Shown one piece after another: positions 1 through 14,200 of a stretch of 64,000 nt of DNA. Position numbers and translations under genes: made by a program. Origin of the DNA: Actinernus sp. WN-2022 (taxonomy: Eukaryota; Cnidaria; Anthozoa; Actiniaria; Actinernidae); the NCBI GenBank assembly GCA_030867875.1, contig JAOWCC010001589.1:85273537-85337536 (forward strand), read 5' to 3'. Numbering within the stretch: position 1 is the stretch's first letter; each line of letters begins with the position of its first letter. The notes below the pieces were generated by a model. That model saw nothing but the letters and a program-made list of their open reading frames with translations, ran no database searches and was not told where the DNA came from.

Positions 1-137
1 TTGAGGCGTTCCTGTTTTCTGTTTTGGTGTCTTTTACACACGACCAGTAAATCCTCCAAACTGGGTTGGAATAGGCTGCTGATGTCTGTCTTCTGCGGGG
101 GGTTCACTGAGAACATCAAGGCCATCGCACGCAGGTC
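1..137 (-). CDS. USP34: USP34 exon 51 of window (cut by left edge)
   Basis: At least 137 bases. Encodes DLRAMALMFSVNPPQKTDIS and FQPSLEDLLVVCKRHQNRKQ, matching human DLRALALLLSVHTPKQLNPALIPTLQELLSKCRTCLQQR. The remaining C-terminal tail of the protein lies beyond position 1. Confidence 0.92.
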
Positions 138-1941
138 CTACAAAATGGCAACAACACACATTTACTTACCACGTAATTCAAGATTTAGCGCACGGTTTTA
201 GAGCTCAAAGTTAAGTGCTATACTTGCAATGAAAATGGCAACTTTTTTAATCGTAGAATTAAAAATGCACTTCGATTAGCGGGAAAGCAGTGCCCTCATA
301 GTTAAGTAAAGAAAGGTACCGCTTACAGTGACTGACTTTAACATTGTAGTCGTGCAAAACAATTCCCAGATAGACCAAGTTCTACTTGCTGTAAATGAAA
401 GTTGTTTTGTGTAATAACCACGGTATGCCTAACGGACAAATATTTCCTGACCGTGTTGTGGATCTCTTAGAAAAACCTCCCAAGAGCTTTTATTGAAATC
501 CAACAGAGCAGTTTACCGCAGTGAGTCGTTTAGCTATCAGTAGTAGTTCAGTCTCATTAGCATTCTTGGCTACAGGTCGGTCAGCAATCACTGTCGCCAC
601 CAGAGTGTGCACGAGGTTATTCCACTGGTTCTTTAAAACTAAGGTATGAACCTGAAATCAACAAGAAGTCAATAAATATAAAGTAACGCATACCCGTAAT
701 ACGTTCATGTTAACAACCGTAGCGCCCACAAGAATAAGGTAATACACCAACCCCTACACCCACGTAAAAACAACAATACACCAACCCCTACACCCGTGTA
801 ATAACAATACACCAACCCCTACACCCACGTAAAAACAGCAACACACCAACCCCTACACCCACGTAAAAACAATACACCAACCCCTACAACCCACGTAAAA
901 ACAGCAATACACCAACCCTTACACCCACGTAAAAACAGCAATACACCAACCCCTACATCCATGTCAAAAAAGCAATACAAAACAAACATAATAACAGGAA
1001 TAAGCAGCATGTTCTTTACCTGACGGCACTTGGGATAAGAATGAATAACGTATAAACCATAAACCATAGAAGAAAAACTAAGCCATGGCCGCTTGCAAGT
1101 ACACATTGTGAACTGTACTTTGCCAGTTCTCGAACACATTTGTGCAACTGAATATAACTAGAGCCTTTCTAAAAAAAAGACGCCCCAAACATTGACACAA
1201 CAACTTACACGGGGAAAGAAGCAACAGAGAAAGGAGTAGATGTCGGGTATGTGGAGGCACTCGCGCTCGTCCAGGAGAATCAGATCGATATACTGTAGGT
1301 TGAAAACATAATCAATAATTATGGTAGGAAAGAAACATGTATCGCAATGTAGTTGTTGGGGTGAGTTACTAGATAGTTCTTTCTGATATACTGTACACGA
1401 GAAATAACATTTTGGTGACTAAATACCCAGTAATGCTTTGTACTTTGTACTTATAAAAATAACACAAGGACGCTACGTACCTCGATGAACTCCTGTCGTT
1501 GACATAGCTGTTGTATACACTCTTTACACTTGATATGCTGTGAATATGGTAGATACATTTTACCAATTCTTTTTACATGTATTTTATTTGATGCAGAGGT
1601 AAATAAAGGATGTTACGCTAGACAATGTTTCGTGCAACTTGTCTCGCAATTTATAGTTCCGAACCTGTCAATCAAACCAGTTCAGACCAATCAGAATGCA
1701 GTAATGTTCCCCGGGAAAATACGGCCGCCATCTTGTCCCACAAGCTCTTTCGAAGGAGATGAAAACACAAGGCTTGATTTCTTCGCAAAGATTTAAGAAA
1801 TTTAGCAAAAGGTAGGGAATCGATAAACCACTCGGACTGTTACAAAGACTATCACCCAACTCAGCCTTGTTTGCCATATTGATTTTGAATGTTCTCGAGT
1901 TAAAGTCTACGGCTTGTGGGACTGACGTATCAACAGTAACT

Positions 1942-1974
<33 letters not shown>

Positions 1975-4900
1975 GTGTGGGGGGGGGGGGGGGGTGGTGT
2001 GGGGGAAGCTCACTCTGTGGCTGTTGGAACTATCAGTTATGTTGCGACACAAGTTGAACGATGGGTGTTACACTGTGCAATGCTTGAAAAGTTTTGCTGC
2101 GTTGCCGCAATCGTTGTGAAAAGTAGAACTTGGTTCTACTTCGTGCACAGCCTAGCTCATGCTACTTGGTAAAAACAACACCAAACACAGCGTTCGCTCG
2201 ACTGTTCGACTGTTCGATCTTCTGTACCTCGCCAGCATTGTGGTAGACCTCCATCCACAGCTTACTGAAAAACGTCAGGTGAAGTGCAATCGCCTCTATC
2301 GCCAACAGACAACCTACACACAAAGACGACCAAACATTAATGTGTGAGGTCAACCTCAAAATGATAAACTTTATCAAGACGAACTACAAAAATAACTACT
2401 CAGATTAGCAGAGTATGCTTTCCATGTATACTGGAGAAAAGTTGAGACAATTTTTACGAAGGAAGGCAAAGATTCGGGTGGATGAAATATACAGCTTTAA
2501 ACAATAATTTCACAAGCAAATCAAGAATCTAATTTCAGCTCGTCCATGAGAATACGATCCTTTCTTTGTTCTGTCTCGCTCCATCCCCCCTAGAACGCCT
2601 GGCTACACGGACTAGTTTGACAGGTGGGACACTGGAGCCGATTCAAACGCTGCTTTTTCCCCTGTGCTGAACTAAGAGAAGGGAATCTTGTAGCGCGCAA
2701 TAGGCGATGATAATGTCAATAAATCTATTTTCTAATGACAGAAATAATTAATACCTAATGGTATCAAGTTCGGCACGAGTCGAGCAGAGCCTGAAACGGG
2801 TCGTACTTCTTAAATGTGTGCCAACAAACAAAACAGCGACAACAATTAAACCCCACTCACTGCAGCTTAGGACAGCTTCGTTGACTCTCTCCTGATTGAA
2901 AGCTACTCTGATCAACTTGTCCACATAGAAATGATAAGGTTGAAAGTAATCCACGATAGCAGTGTCATACGTATCGTCCACGCCCTGCAATGCAAGGGAC
3001 CAACAATGGCTCAGTCATCAGAGGGCACGTTGACGAAATGGTGTCAGTAATAATCAGGCTCTAATCTAGGTGTTGTTGTTTAGGTTGGGGAGAGGGGGTT
3101 AAACGCTAACGTGGATAACTCTCGCTTAAACCAAAACTGATTTCTTGACAGACGAAAACGTTTGGTTTTTGTTTAGAACTTGATTGGCTGATAATTTTTC
3201 ACACACAATAGAAAAGCTAAGCAAAGCAATCACCTAATTACTTTCTCCTCTCCATCGAAAATCCCAAAGTCCTAGGATTTCTTTTCCAAACAAGGTTAGT
3301 TAATTTATCCATCGTTTTTCATCAAGAACTTTTGGTTTAATTAATTTACTTTCAAGCAGCCACAGCTTGCTGCCTCAGAGCAGTACTTACTTTGGGTGTT
3401 TCCAGGTAGGACGTGTGTAGGAACATGTTCAGTTCTGGTACAGACGGTCTAGGTAACGACTTGCTGCTTACAATAACCTTCGCATGTCGACGAGGAAAAT
3501 ATGGACCTAAAATAGCTGAATGGATAGACCAAGTCATTAGTACAACCTCTTCCAAACTATTTCCCCGTTTTTCAAACTAAATTCTCAACTGAAACTGCCT
3601 TGTTTAAGCTGCAATACGAAACAAATGGCTCAGTTGTTTTAAATATACTTGCAACAAGGTTTCATATGTCTCACTGGAGTGAGACGGAGAGTCTAACAAG
3701 TATAAAATAGTTTGGAAAAACCGGGAAATAGTTTGGAAGAAATTCTGTACGATTTGGCAGTTAATCGCAACCTCTCAGGCGATGACCCTTATCACCTTTG
3801 AAATGCTGAGTGTTTTCATGATAAACGCGCACAATTTTTCCTTGCTCGGATGGAACACAAGCTCAATTTTCCCCTTAACTGCAGCTGTGGTAAATTCGTT
3901 TTGGTACATACCAGCTAACAGGATATTTCACCCCTCCCATTAATGGAGGGAGAGAATGATGGTTAATGGATGGTCCTGTTCCTGTTTAATACTAGGTAAA
4001 GCTTAAAGTACATTCTCTTCACGAATAGCACAACAAGTTATTTAACATCCCTCGGCCCTCCATTTATAAAGAGAAAGTGTTGGGAGACAAGGCCAACCAC
4101 TTTTACATCCCTGCCAAGGATGTGGTCGGAGCCGGCTTCGAACCCTCAACCTCCCGCATTCAACACCGGTGCTCTCCCACCTGACCTGCTCTCCCACCTG
4201 ACCTGCTCTCCCACCTGACCTGCTCTCCCACCTGACCTGCTCTCCCACCTGACCTGCTCTCCCACCTGACCTGCTCTCCCACCTGACCTGCTCTCCCACC
4301 TGACCTGCTCTCCCACCTGACCTGCTCTCCCACCTGACCTGCTCTCCCACCTGACCTCCTCTCCCACCTGACCTCCTCTCCCACCTGACCTGCTCTCCCA
4401 CCTGACCTGCTCTCCCACCTGACCTGCTCTCCCACCTGACCTGCTCTCCCACCTGACCTGCTCTCCCACCTGACCTGCTCTCCCACCTGACCTGCTCTCC
4501 CACCTGACCTGCTCTCCCACCTGACCTGCTCTCCCACCTGACCTGCTCTCCCACCTGACCTGCTCTCCCACCTGAGCTCCTCTCCCACCTGACCTGCTCT
4601 CCCACCTGACCTGCTCTACCAACTGAGCTATTCATAATTTTTCAGATCATCATTAAAGAATTGGTAATAAAATGTTTTAAGCTTATAAAACCAAGAAGAA
4701 ATCGTTCATCTCACCTTGTTGATTGCCCTGGTGCCAGTTTGCGATGGGACAGGTGAATCATGGGAACCAAGACCTCTACACACTCGCTAGGGTACTGAGT
4801 TAGCATGGCGTTTAACACCTCTGTAGTGCAACAATATCAAGATTAAAACGTCACGTTAATCATGGTAATTAAGACCTAGACACACTCGCTAGGGTACAGA

Positions 4901-7900
4901 GTTAGCATGGCGTTTAAAGTCGCAGTGTCACGGTACTGCGCATGTGTGAAAATCTGATGATTTTAGAATTACGTTCCGGCCCGGAACGAAGTTCTCAGAG
5001 GGGTGAAATATCGATTTTTAAATCGACTTCATCAGTGTTCTTTTTGAACTCATCCTTGCCTCCTTTGGTCATTTATGGAAATGTAAGATGTGCTTAAATA
5101 AGTTTTAGTTATTTGTTTATTCAAAATTAGTCGTTGAGACTGCAACACAACTAAAACAAAAAAGCATAAGTGATGCTTACCGGCGGGGAAAACGGCCACT
5201 GAGTACTCTGAATACAGCAGCCGAAAAACGCAAGAAATTGGAAACTTTTTGGCATTCCAACCAGAAGCGAAGAGAGTTTTGGATGTCCAGTAGAGTTCAC
5301 GAAACACATGGCAACTTTTCAAGTCGTATTATAATGATATGGCAGTTTTCAACAGCGATACGAAGAAATATATATCTACGGCTTAGAAACGAGGCTGAAA
5401 TTATATGAAATGACCGGAGTGAAAAGACTGTACGAAAAGTTAGATAAAACCTTTATTTGCTGGCAAAAAACCCTCATGAACTCAAACACGATAGCCTTGT
5501 GAGCAATCGACATACATATGAAGCTATAGAAGTTATGATCGACTACGTGAGAGTCTGCAAACATCGATCTGCTATGAAACCGCTTGTCAGTATTCGCACT
5601 TTCGTGACAAGCGAACTTTTCTACTTTCGACACACGGTCGCTAAACTGTACGAAATCTCCAAGAATAAATTCCTAATGTGCAAACTAACGGGGAAAACTG
5701 AAAGAGGAAATCCTTGTGAGCAATCGACATACATATGAAGCTATATAAGTTATCATCGACTACATGAGTCAAACATCGAACTGCTATGAAACCGCTTGTG
5801 ACAGTTTACGCACTTTGATGACAAGCGAACTTTTCAACTTTCGACACACGGTCGCTATAAAACTGTACGAATCTCCAAGAATAAATCCCTAATGTCCAAA
5901 CTAACGGGGAAAACTGAAAGAGGAAATCCTTGTGACCAAACAACATACATATGAAGCTCCAGAAGTGATTATTGAATCCATGAGAATCCATAGAGCAAAC
6001 TGATAATAATGATCTAACGTGCTATTAGTTTCACGGACATTTGTGACTACGTACCGCTAAACTCGCGCTACAGCATAGCTTGAAATACTGTACGAAAACT
6101 CCCGCTTAAAAATTTCCTGATGCCGAGAGAACCATAGAATCTTAAACAAGATATCTTTCTGACCAATCGACATAAATATTAAGCTGTGAAAGTAAGTTTC
6201 CAGTCCATAACAGCCGATAGTGCAAACTAGTAAACAGCCACTCGTAGTCCGAAAGTACTGAACTTTTTAGCGCAAATGTATGTGTTACGTTTCCAAACTT
6301 TAAGACAAGAAATCGTCCATAGAATGTTCTTTATTTTTTACAGCAGAGAACTGTGTTATTAGTTATGTAGAAATAAAACAATGGTACCATTTGGAGAATT
6401 ATTTCATGTCAAAAGTGCACAACGAAGAAATATATATCTACGGACGCGAGCAGCTTGTTTCACTTTGGTCAAATTCGGACTGTTTCCGACTGGAAACAGC
6501 AAAAAATACAAGCAAGTAATGAAATATAGATACCATTCTTTACTCAATGCTGTTTACCTTGGATGTAAGAAGAATAAAATCCTTGTAAATCTCGCCATAT
6601 ACTGTGCATAACTACAATCTGTGAATACGGCTAACACCCGAACAGTGTGGCGTTTCCTGCAAATTATTTTGATTGATTCTCATTGGATGTTACACAATGC
6701 AGCTGTCAATTCAATGTCTGGAGACTGTGACATGCGCAGTACCGTGACACTGCTCCTTTAACACCTCTGTAGTTTCCAAACTATCTTGGGCGAGTGATTA
6801 CAATCTCTTCGATTACGTTGCGGCATGCCGTTACATTGAAATGGCTTCCTTACTTTTTTTGGCCTTCTGGTCCAATCAAATTCCAGAGTTACGACAATAC
6901 AGTTACGGTACGGCTATCTTTAGTGAAGGCAAATGTAGCCCTGCTGAAACTAACAGAAAAATCCCAGTCGACGAAGAGGCCAAATGGACTGGCTATTAAC
7001 AAACATGAAGAGTGTAATGCGAGTGTGCTGCCGAGTGATTCAGAGTAACACAGAGGACAGTCTCACCTAAACAGCACGTGTGTACATCTTTAGGGGTGTA
7101 GGAGTTCAGTAATGATAGCAGCTTCTGCGCAATCTCCATCTTCTCTGACCACCCTAGGATACTACTCCGTACCTCTGTTGAAAAGAGTTCATAGTATTGA
7201 GCAGGAGCCCATTGCTACTACTACTATTACTACTAAGTCTTTACTTCTAACGGAAAAAGTAAGACTTATAATTTAAGATACAATAGTTTAAATCATTTGG
7301 AAAAGGCATATATTTATAAAATAGCGTTTGAAATGCGGCCACGCGAACGTAATTAAGTCTACCCCGCTTGTTACATGTAGGTAGCAGTTTGTGAAAGGCA
7401 TGATGAGGGTCATGCCTTACCTTTTCCCCCAGTTTACGGTCTCTGTGTAAGTAATGAATACAGAATGAGTAGCCGTGCTTTAGAGCATTTACAAACTCGA
7501 GCCGGTGGCGAGATAAAGCACGGACACGACTTATCAAATGTCTAGGTGTAGAGAGGACGAATCTGTATCAGATTTACAGATCACTTATCGCCGAGTGATT
7601 TCCTTTGTTATTGCTTCATGAATTATTAATGAGATTGATAATTATATCTACAACTGACATACGTTCCAAACCATATTCAAATTTGTAAGCTCAAGTCAAT
7701 TTGACTAAGTAGGATCCTGTATTTGGCCAGGAAAGGCTTTAAGCATTAAATCCTTCTAAACTTCCTTAATGTCAGATTGGAGGCTAAACCTGGAGGCCTA
7801 ACAGCATAGACCCTTCGTTTTCCGAAACTGTATGTAACACTGTTTGTTTAGAAGAGCTGACCGAACCATGGCTGAACATTAAATATTGGCATTATATTTC

Positions 7901-8213
7901 AAACTGTCAGTAATGTATTGTTGAGGAACAACATTTTAGAACGAACCAAATGGTGCACACAAGGGCATAACATAAATATTGTGCAGTTATCTACGCAGCC
8001 TGTGTACGGCTGTCCATCTCCTACTGTATACAGACTACGCTTTACGTTTTCTTCAAGATGTTTGAAATGAGACAATCTAATTCCAATAAAAGTCAACGAA
8101 AGTCAAGACTGAGAACCGAATGCCTCCAATCTTTCATTTCTCCCGAGTCATCGATATATAGAGGTTATTGACCAAGCGTGAGGTCAAGATTGGCCAAGTT
8201 TATTTTTTGCGTG

Positions 8214-8250
<37 letters not shown>

Positions 8251-11200
8251 CAAAAAATGAACGAGGCCAATATTCCCCCATCTTGACCGAACAAAGCTTG
8301 GTCAATAAGGTTTTTATTATATGGCACAAATGAATAAAATCACACTTTGACACACGCGCCAGGAACCCATTGCGTGGTAAACTGAAGAGCGAATAGAAAT
8401 CAATCTAAAATTAGTCTCGACGACTTTTCACTTGAAGTTCAACCTTGTGGCGTTCAAAACAGTTTGTTTTCCGACGTAAAAAAAATGCGTTTTTATGGAT
8501 GAAAACTGACTTGTACTTTACTTCAGATGTACTGAGTTTCAATGACAACTTCATCAGGAAGGCCGAATGCATTAACTAGAGACAAAAATGTGCATATTTG
8601 TGGAAGATTTGAAAGTTGAAAACCGGCGTTGAAATCACTCGAGTGGCGATAACTCAGATAAGCACACTGCAAAACTTGACAAATAGAGCTGTAGAAGAAT
8701 ACAAACAAACTTGTAAGTATTAATTTAGTAAATACTCTTAATTTGTAAGCCATTTACCAAATGTAAATGCTGAATTTCTTAGCTCATAGTCATACAATAT
8801 AAAACCTGCTTTCTTTGATGAAACTGTGTGCTTACTCGTTTCCGTAATAATTTTATTTATTTGTACCACGATTGTGTTTTTGAAGTCACGGCCATTTCAG
8901 CTTCGCTATAGTTTTTTATCTCCATAAGTCCAGCTTCGTTCAATTCAGTCGCTTTTGCTGCAGTTGTTTTCATCGAACTTGCAAGAGCCAGAAAAAAGTA
9001 CATTAATCCCTCTAAAAAGGTGAATTTTAGCTGTAAACTAAAAGGCAGAACGATTATTAAATTAGTATTTGCCTTCATGTCACAAATTGTTTAGTTTCTT
9101 TCAAAATGTATGGGTTCTATCGCTATTTGTTTACGAAGATTGGAAAATCCTAAGCGGGCAAGATGAAAAAATCTTGCCCGCTGAGCAACCAATCAGATTG
9201 CAGCATTCAAGTCATCTTGCCCGCTCACGGAGCTGCCATATAATAATGAACGTTACTGACCAGCATTATCCATGTGAGCCTGCGAGCACAGCAGGACATC
9301 CCTTAATATCTTTAGCACTTCCGTTAGATCACCAGTCACGTGACATGCTGTGGCCTCGTGGTACATCATGTGGAGGTTGGTGAAGGCCTGGGAACCAAAG
9401 AGTTTATGTAAATAAAAAAATATAATTCTGCAGGAAGTACTTGACAAGCCTGTTAAAACTGGTTTATCAGTGCACAGCTAATGACCAAACCTGAGCCCAC
9501 TGCAACAATGGTGGACGAAGGCAACACAACTGAGTGACCGAGTGAGTCTGGCACGAAAACAAAATATTGGCGCATGCTCGGTACGAAACCATCCCGAATG
9601 ATGCAGAGCTTTCTCGCTTTCCGTGGAGTTGAAGAAGGCTCTGCTCGCTGGGTAACGAAATCTGCTCTAAATAATCCTAATTAAACTATACAAGACAGGA
9701 GAAACAGCATTGCATTTTCGCATGGAAATCTGTTTGACGAATGTGTTCTCATGCTCCTAATCAAACTACAAGGATATTAGAAGGTGACTTACGTCTGATA
9801 ACGTGAGCAAGCCTTGGCTGACTAGCACGATGAGACGGTCTTGTTCTGTCTGCAGCAAGACCTTGAACGCACTAACAACAAGAAACACATTATATTATTA
9901 GACTGAGATAGAGCGCCGGTTTTCGATTGAGTATTGATTGCTTTGGTTTTGCGTTTGCTTAGATTTTCTATCGGGTGTGAAAAAAATATTTTGTAATTAT
10001 CAGCCTATCAAGTTCTAAACTAAAACAAAACATTGTTTTGGTCCATCACGTAACACTTTTCGTTTTAGTACGAGTTACCCACGCCGCATTGAAAGTAAAC
10101 CCAATCATGAATTACTTCAGTTCATGAATGGCTCATTGTGTTTTTACTTGCTCCCGTGATTGGTTCTGTAATTGGTTGACACTCAATCGAAACCCGCTAT
10201 AATGATAATATTTAGACAGGATCATTAAAAATATAACAAACAGATCAACAGTGTCTGATCTAAGAAAAAAAAATCTAAGAGAAGACATGATGGTATAACC
10301 ATTTGCAGTTTGAGAACGACATTGTTTCACAAAGGCAGCACCTTCTACTCGGTTATTTTAAGACCCTGATTGTTGGTCCGGCCGGGGTTTGAACCCGCGA
10401 CCTCCCGCTCGTCAGACCAGAGCTTAACCACTGAGCTAACCGGGAGGCGGTTGGGAAAAACAAAGTAGGCCTACAGCTAAAATAATATTTTCCTACAGCT
10501 ACACTTATAAGTTAATTTCTAGGTTAGAATGCCATGTGGATGGTAAGCTGCATGAAATAACTCGGCTTACGTGATCAGCGTGGTCCAGTTAGACACGCCG
10601 TCCAGGCAGTTGAGGTACAGCACGATGGTGCCTTTCCTGAACGCAGCTGTCGCAGACCGTTCGTCGCTCGTCATGTCGGTGCGACCATAGCCAGAGAACA
10701 GACGCATTAGGGCAAACAGCTCATCAATAGCCTGCAATACAGATCTTACATCACTCATCTACAACTGAGTTGGTTACACTCTAAATATTATCGTCTCAAT
10801 TTGGTAGGGGTGTGATATTTCCCAAGCATTTTAATTAATCGTTATTACCTTTCAAAGTGGTAGAAAGTGAACTGTAGAAATAACTACCGGTAATGCGATC
10901 CTACAATGACGTCATCACACACAACAGCACTCTACCATGACGTCATCGTACAGGACAGCACACTACCATGACGTCATCGGAAAGAACAGCACTCTACCAT
11001 GACGTCATCGTACAGGACAGCACTCTACCATGACGTCATCGTAAAGAACAGCACTCTACCATGACGTCATCGTAAAGAACAGCACTCTACCATGACGTCA
11101 TCGAACAGGACAGCACTCTAATATGACGTCATCGTAAAGAACAGCACTCTACTAGACGTCATCGTACAGGACAGCGCACTACCATGACGTTATCGTAAAG

Positions 11201-14200
11201 AACAGCACTCTACCATGACGTCATCGTACAGGACAGCACTCTACCATGACGTCATCGTACAGGACATCACTCTACCATGACATCATCGTACAGGACAGCA
11301 CTCTGCCATGGCGTCATCGGAAAGAACAGCACTCTACCATGACGTCATCGTACAGGACAGCACTCTACCATGACGTCATCGTAAAGAACAGCACTCTACC
11401 ATGACGTCATCGTAAAGAACAGCACTCTACCATGACGTCATCGTACAGGACATCACTCTACCATGACATCATCGTACAGGACACTACCATGACGTCATCG
11501 GAAAGAACAGCACTCTACCATGACGTCATCGTACAGGACAGCACTCTACCATGACGTCATCGTAAAGAACAGCACTCTACCATGACGTCATCGTAAAGAA
11601 CATCACTCTACCATGACGTCATCGAACAGGACAGCACTCTAATATGACGTCATCGTAAAGAACAGCACTCTACTAGACGTCATCGTACAGGACAGCGCAC
11701 TACCATGACGTCATCGTAAAGAACAGCACTCTACCATGACGTCATCGTACAGGACAGCACTCTACCATGACGTCATCGTACAGGACAGCACTCTACCATG
11801 ACGTCATCGTACAGGACAGCACTCTACCATGACATCATCGTGCAGGACAGCGCACTACCATGACGGCATCGTAGTTTATACTGAAGTAAGAAGATGTTCG
11901 ACAGAGTCGTGTACCTGTGGATAGTGTTTCACTCGTGTTGTGAGGTTCTCAAAGGCCCATTTCATGTTGGAGTGAGTGGCAAGCTGGCGTGTGAAGGCCC
12001 GTGAATGTTCACAACACAGTCTCAGCAGTCCATAGTAGGCAGGGAGAACGTTACGATTGAACGTGATCACTTCAGGCTCGTCACTCGATCTACAAAATAT
12101 TATTAAAGGGCTCTGTCAATCAGCCTAGAAAATTAAGTTGATCTCATTTGAAAATCCTTTTCAGTCAAGTAAGGGTCGTTTCCGTTTGTCAATATCTCAC
12201 CTCGTTCCAGAGATATTCAGGTTTTTCCAATATGCAAATGAATGAACTGTGACATTATTTTATGGACAAAAACCTGGAGAAAATCACAAAATGAAGAATA
12301 TCCCTGCAAATAATGGGAAAAACAATTGAAACTTTGCAGTAAAATACGCAACACTGTCCTAATTATGACATTGCCATGGCAACACTTTTGGTCCCAGGCT
12401 TCTTCCGTGAGGAAATCAAATTTCCTAATTTCTCCTTTGTTAAACATAATTTACTGCTGTGGGCGCATCAGACAATGTAGGCATTGTATGTGAGTGGTTT
12501 AAAGCAAATTAGTTTGTATAACAGAAACAAGTATTGTAATTTTATCTCCAAGGTGAAAAGGAGCCTGGGGCCAGTGTTTCCATGGCAACATCATAATTAG
12601 TACAGTGATGTATATTTCCTTAGAACCACACATGTGTAAAGCTTAAATTGCTTTTTTACCCACTATTTGCCGATTTATTCTTCATTTTGTGATTCAGTTG
12701 TCTCCAAGCTGTGTCCATCTCATTTCTGAAGGGTTTCCAAATGGGAAACTTAATTTTCGATTCGTAGGCACTTTAAACCAACCGTCCCTAAAACAAAACT
12801 ACAAAAATAACACTGGATATGTTTTGCAAAGGATGGCAAAGATTAAAGTGGATTACGAAATGGTATTCCACTCACTTGATTTTTCATCCATTCGAATCTT
12901 TGCCATACTTCATCAAAATACTCTCAATTTTCTCCAGTATACCTGGAAAGCATATTCTGTTAATCTGAGTAGTTATTTTCGTCATTGGTTAAAGTGCATA
13001 TGAGTCCTGGGAGTTTTTGTATACCAATGAATCTCTGAATGTCATACCAAGAATTATATGCCCTTTAACTGGGTTTATAATTGATTAATTCAATTAGTTC
13101 TTTTCGCAGGTTCATTAATTGGGACTCAAAATAACAGTTTTAATCCAAATTAGTCGCATTTCCTGAACGTCTTGCGAAGTAGAGCTCCAGTTGTGACGTA
13201 ATTTAAGGACTCGACCCATGACCCTTGCTTGCGCGGCGTTGGGTCAGGAAAGGTCACTTTTGAGCGACTTTGAAGAAGCGTAGAACAGTTGGGCCACGTC
13301 AGGCAGAAAGGGCCCGGACGACATAATATGTAAATGTCTTTTGAAATTGTACCATGTTTTTTATACTTGTGGTGCGATTACAATATGCATCGCGAGCGCC
13401 ACATTGTGCTACTAACAGTGTTGATTTCATGAAATTGACAAGTGAAATCGAAGACGAAATTTATGATAATTTTACACAAGGATATGATTACAATTTTAGC
13501 AGACGCAAATCATTCCCTATCATCAGACGATTGTTTCAAGGTGTAACTCGTACTATTGCTAAAATCATATTATGAGCTACGGGGAGCAGAACGACTGCAG
13601 AAAATACATTTTTTGGCCAAAAAGTGATCACCTGGTTCATCTTATACTATGTTTTACTCTTTAATGCCAGCAGGTATATATGAATGTCATACATCAAAAT
13701 CATCCCCTCTGGCAGGATTCCTAATTTTTGTGGTCATATTTGTAATCGGTCCCTTGCATCAAAATCACGTAAATTTCACCCCTGATTTTTGTCGTCAATT
13801 TCTTGAAACTGACATTTATTGTTAGGAATGAAATGTAGAGCTCCTAGTCAAGAATACAATACAACCTTCAACCTGTTATTAGGAACACCATTGTAGGAAT
13901 TATTTAACTTGAATGTCGTCCGGGCCCTTTTTGCCTGACGCGGCTAATTTACTATTCTGTCTAGAGAAAAACCTTTTTTTCACAGAAGTACTCCACAACA
14001 TTCAGAGAATCATTGGTATACAAAAACTCTTAGGGCTCATATGCACTTTAAGAAAGTTTATTATTTTTGGAGTTATCCTTTAAAAATACAATTTGTGATA
14101 TTTCCAACTACACTTAAACATTATGGTCTTATAACATGAGATAATTTAAAGGATTACGAAATATTCCTGGGTGTCTTACAGGATGTAGTTGAGAGCAATA

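Noticed and set aside
4042..4635. Long Arg/Gly/Gln-rich open frames (up to 197 codons) on the minus strand
   Set aside because: All three frames are open because the 17-base repeat has no stop codon; the sequence is a SINE-borne minisatellite in an intron.
10375..10447. Possible functional tRNA gene (also at 32862 and 42935)
   Set aside because: A and B boxes are present, but acceptor-stem ends do not pair and a repeated SINE body follows each one.
10893..11876. CRISPR-like array of regularly spaced repeats
   Set aside because: Spacers are not unique: the whole unit repeats, in a eukaryotic intron. It is a minisatellite. The same holds for 14320-14625 and 738-980.
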